A DNA stretch of 7,651 bases from Desulfobacteraceae bacterium (GTDB lineage: Bacteria; Desulfobacterota; DSM-4660; Desulfatiglandales; Desulfatiglandaceae). Under the pieces are notes generated by a model. It did not search any database, was not told where the DNA came from, and worked only from the letters and a program-made list of their open reading frames with translations. The position numbers were made by a program, and so were the translations under genes. The DNA lies in contig DQZA01000109.1 of assembly GCA_011042035.1 (NCBI GenBank), positions 1 to 7,651 on the forward strand, read 5' to 3'. The first letter of the stretch is position 1. The number at the start of each line of letters is the position of its first letter. Below, piece after piece: positions 5,999 through 7,651 of this stretch.

Positions 5999-6136
5999 TT
6001 AAGGTTGGGAGTTCAAGTTGGATGGTGCCTTGGTGGCCATTTCCACCAGTTTTCTTATCAAGTCCTCTGGCACATCCTTGTTTGGGTCAAAAAATTTGAC
6101 TGCCCGCCTTTTTTCTATGATTTCTCTAAACTCCAT
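5999..6136 (-). pseudogene. Truncated nitroreductase-family N-terminus, possible leader ORF
   Basis: 45 codons from ATG at 6136, preceded by GGAG at 6146-6149. The peptide has the N-terminal hallmark of FMN nitroreductases: MEFREIIEKRRAVKFFDP, then ATKAPSNLNSQP (34-45), where the RR pair and the SNLNSQP segment normally touch FMN. In intact members NSQP is followed by W and about 120-150 more residues; here TAA follows directly, and the GNAT gene begins 4 bases later in another frame. The rest of the enzyme is absent from the window, so it cannot be an active nitroreductase. Either it is the remnant of a deletion that joined a nitroreductase promoter and start to the acetylation operon, or it is kept as a translated leader coupling ribosomes to the GNAT start, which lacks its own ribosome site. 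Confidence 0.75.
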
Positions 6137-6246
6137 GGCAAACAGCTCCTACGATGGTTCTTAATGTGGTTAGTTCAAGTGAGAAAACTCAAATATCGGC
6201 TTGTTATATTACGACCGGGTGGAATTACTATCCGATACCTCGGTTT

Positions 6247-6266
6247 GCAAGCATGTTAAAGGCCAA
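6247..6266 (-). promoter_or_regulatory. Sigma-54-like promoter upstream of the acetylation operon
   Basis: On the - strand TTGGCC, then ATGC: the GG (6264-6263) and GC (6252-6251) are separated by exactly 10 bases, as in -24/-12 promoters. It overlaps the glucokinase stop and would start transcription about 100 bases before the first ORF of the GNAT-acuC-acs unit. The match is partial, no activator site was recognised, and I saw no convincing -35/-10 pair in 6137-6255. Confidence 0.25.
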
Positions 6267-7260
6267 TGAATGCCATGTGTGCGGCACCTAAGAGCGAAGC
6301 ATTCTGATTGGTGATCACCTTGACCGGTATACAGCTGAGCAATTGCTTAAACCTCCCTTTTTCCGTAAAGGCCTCAAAAAAGGTGGGGTCTTGAAGGAAG
6401 GGAAGAATCTTCGGTGGAATACCTCCCCCCAGATACACTCCTCCACTGGCCATGGTGGTGAGCGCCAGGTTCCCGCATACCGAGCCCAATATGCTCGCAA
6501 ATAACCGAAGTGTGGCCTTGCAAATAGGGGTCCCCCGGCTCAAGGCCGCCTCGGTTATGGCCTTTGCCCGGTCATCCGTGCTCAGCTTTTCAGAGAGCCA
6601 TTTGGGTTCATTGTATTTGCCTGCATCCTTTAACCATGAGTAAATGTTAATCATGCCCGGACCTGAAAGCAATCTCTCTAGGCTTACATGACCATATTTC
6701 TCATGTAGATATTGCCACAGTTCAGCCTGATCGTTACTTGTGGGTGCAAAGTCGCAATGCCCTCCTTCGGAGGGCATTGGCACGTAGTGTCCATTATAGT
6801 AGATTAAGGTGGCCTGGCCAAGTCCGGTGCCAGGGGCGACGAGGGCCACGTTTCCCTTGGGCCTCACCCTCCCGGCATTGATGGTAACCACTTCACTGCG
6901 TCTGAGCAAAGGGATGGCCATGGCAGTAGTAACAAGGTCATTGTACAGTGATACTGCTTTCCATTCAAACCGTCTGCTTAACCTGTTTTGGGACACGGTC
7001 CAAGGCAAATTCGTTGCCTTTGATTTTCCCCCAAGCACCGGCCCTGCAATTCCAATGCACACTGCCTTTGGTATGATGGGGGTGTGAGAAAGAAAGTCCA
7101 TGATGATTTGTTCAAAGGATCGGAAGCTCCCGCTGGAATAGGTTTTGACAAGGATGGACCTGGGCCTTGTGCGACCCCGCTCAAATGCGCCAACAACGGT
7201 CTTGGTCCCGCCAATATCCGCGGCAAGTACCGGCTCCTCTTTTCGCGTGGGGTTTGCCAT
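6256..7260 (-). CDS. glk: Glucokinase (EC 2.7.1.2), bacterial COG0837 type
   Basis: 334 residues, the usual length. It phosphorylates glucose to glucose 6-phosphate with ATP in the cytoplasm. Visible motifs: AADIGGTKT, phosphate-1 (13-21); GIAGPV (70-75); TNLPW (83-87); YND with the catalytic base D108; APGTGLGQATLI, phosphate-2 (142-153); EGGHCDFAP, sugar-binding (165-173); LSGPG (198-202); and SGGVYLGGGIPPKI, adenosine region (272-285). The sequence is not of the ROK type, as it lacks the Cys-rich zinc motif and follows the Glk layout. ATG at 7260 is chosen because the frame upstream is closed by TGA 3 bases before it; a weak AAAGG lies about 9 bases upstream. It precedes the nitroreductase fragment by 119 bases on the same strand, so readthrough into the acetate operon is possible, although no function links them closely. 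Confidence 0.93.
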   Translation of the reverse strand: MANPTRKEEPVLAADIGGTKTVVGAFERGRTRPRSILVKTYSSGSFRSFEQIIMDFLSHTPIIPKAVCIGIAGPVLGGKSKATNLPWTVSQNRLSRRFEWKAVSLYNDLVTTAMAIPLLRRSEVVTINAGRVRPKGNVALVAPGTGLGQATLIYYNGHYVPMPSEGGHCDFAPTSNDQAELWQYLHEKYGHVSLERLLSGPGMINIYSWLKDAGKYNEPKWLSEKLSTDDRAKAITEAALSRGTPICKATLRLFASILGSVCGNLALTTMASGGVYLGGGIPPKILPFLQDPTFFEAFTEKGRFKQLLSCIPVKVITNQNASLLGAAHMAFIGL

Positions 7261-7263
7261 AAG

Positions 7264-7293
7264 TCACGCCTTTCCTATCCTGTCATATCTCAC
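7264..7293 (-). CDS. Possible 9-codon leader ORF before glucokinase
   Basis: A strong AAGGAGG (7298-7304) stands 4 bases before GTG at 7293, which would encode MRYDRIGKA and stop at TGA (7266-7264). The TGA is in frame with, and 3 bases before, the glk ATG. The strongest ribosome site upstream of glk thus serves this mini-ORF. It may be a coupling leader, or a nonsense codon that shortened the glucokinase start. The 4-base spacing is short. Confidence 0.3.
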   Translation of the reverse strand: MRYDRIGKA

Positions 7294-7409
7294 GCGGCCT
7301 CCTTGCCTAAGAGCGACAGAACAATTTCTAGGCTATATCAAGAACAAGAAAATTTCCCGCCCCCTGTCAGTTGACACCAGGCATTGGTTGAGATCTAGAG
7401 GGAGGCCAA

Positions 7410-7651
7410 CTAGATTAAACGATGCATATCTCTGAGCCTTGTTGATAGCTCCTTTATCATCGAGAATGCCTTTTCAACAGTTTTTTCCTTATCGGGGTTC
7501 ACTAGACAACAGGTAGCCGGCGAGAGGAGACTTTTTGAAAGCATAAACTGCAGATCTATTCCTTTGGCTGCAAGTTTTGTCCAAATATCTTCCAGGCGTG
7601 CTTGAAGCGATTCCATATCTTCTTTCTCGAAGGGTTCAAAGTTGGTGGGTA
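7410..7651 (-). CDS. UroD/cobalamin-independent methionine synthase-like protein, C-terminal part
   Basis: 79 codons, open to the right edge of the window, so the start lies beyond it; the ATG at 7616 is internal. The segment runs PTNFEPFEKEDMESLQARLE, then GIDLQFMLSKSLLSPATCCL (30-49), and ends with a helix TVEKAFSMIKELSTRLRDM. The C47-C48 pair after SLLSPAT, with the closing helix, resembles the C-terminal barrel strand and helix of UroD/MetE-type methyltransferases, where a Cys near this place binds Zn. That assignment rests on a short tail and on pattern memory. The exact substrate cannot be named. The 149-base gap to glk contains no clear terminator. Confidence 0.5.
   Translation of the reverse strand, partial: PTNFEPFEKEDMESLQARLEDIWTKLAAKGIDLQFMLSKSLLSPATCCLVNPDKEKTVEKAFSMIKELSTRLRDMHRLI

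Noticed and set aside
1..7651. CRISPR array, tRNA, insertion sequence or prophage genes
   Set aside because: No regularly spaced repeats, no cloverleaf pattern, no transposase or integrase motif seen on either strand.

Overview
The window looks like chromosomal DNA of an anaerobic bacterium, most likely a Desulfobacterota (former deltaproteobacterial) lineage. This is an inference from gene content: an SO_0444-type metal permease, an AMP-forming acetyl-CoA synthetase paired with an AcuC-like deacetylase and a GNAT acetyltransferase, a UroD/MetE-like protein tail, and a probable selenoprotein. No rRNA or other phylogenetic marker is present to confirm it.

Left part (1-1761, + strand) is a metal-resistance cluster. 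It starts with the C-terminal part of an ArsR/SmtB repressor that carries both a Cys-x-Cys (alpha3) and a complete alpha5 metal site. Three bases later comes an SO_0444-family Cu/Zn-type efflux permease with a Cys/His-rich loop. After about 190 bases, which may hold a small overlapping ORF, comes a short CopZ-like Fe-S/metallochaperone gene. That gene is interrupted in frame by TGA exactly where the family has the first Cys of a CC pair. The reading frame continues for 28 more codons after the TGA, and a hairpin follows it at the spacing expected of a bacterial SECIS. I read it as a selenocysteine codon, not a broken gene.

Middle (1762-2254): a short unexplained open frame, then a GTG-started gene for a zinc-ribbon plus winged-helix protein of unknown function. 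Its 3' end holds a near-perfect 34-base hairpin with A- and T-tracts, suited to stop transcription in both directions between this gene and the convergent acs.

Right part (2255-6136, - strand) is an acetate-activation operon. In transcription order it has a truncated nitroreductase N-terminus (45 codons), a GNAT acetyltransferase, an AcuC/HDAC-like deacetylase (ATGA overlap with the GNAT), and acetyl-CoA synthetase. Together these could form a complete on/off acetylation switch on the Acs active-site lysine, as with AcuA/AcuC/AcsA in Bacillus, here packed in one transcription unit.

Far right (6256-7651, - strand): a COG0837-type glucokinase gene, with a possible 9-codon leader just upstream, and the C-terminal 79 codons of a UroD/cobalamin-independent methionine synthase-like protein running off the window edge.
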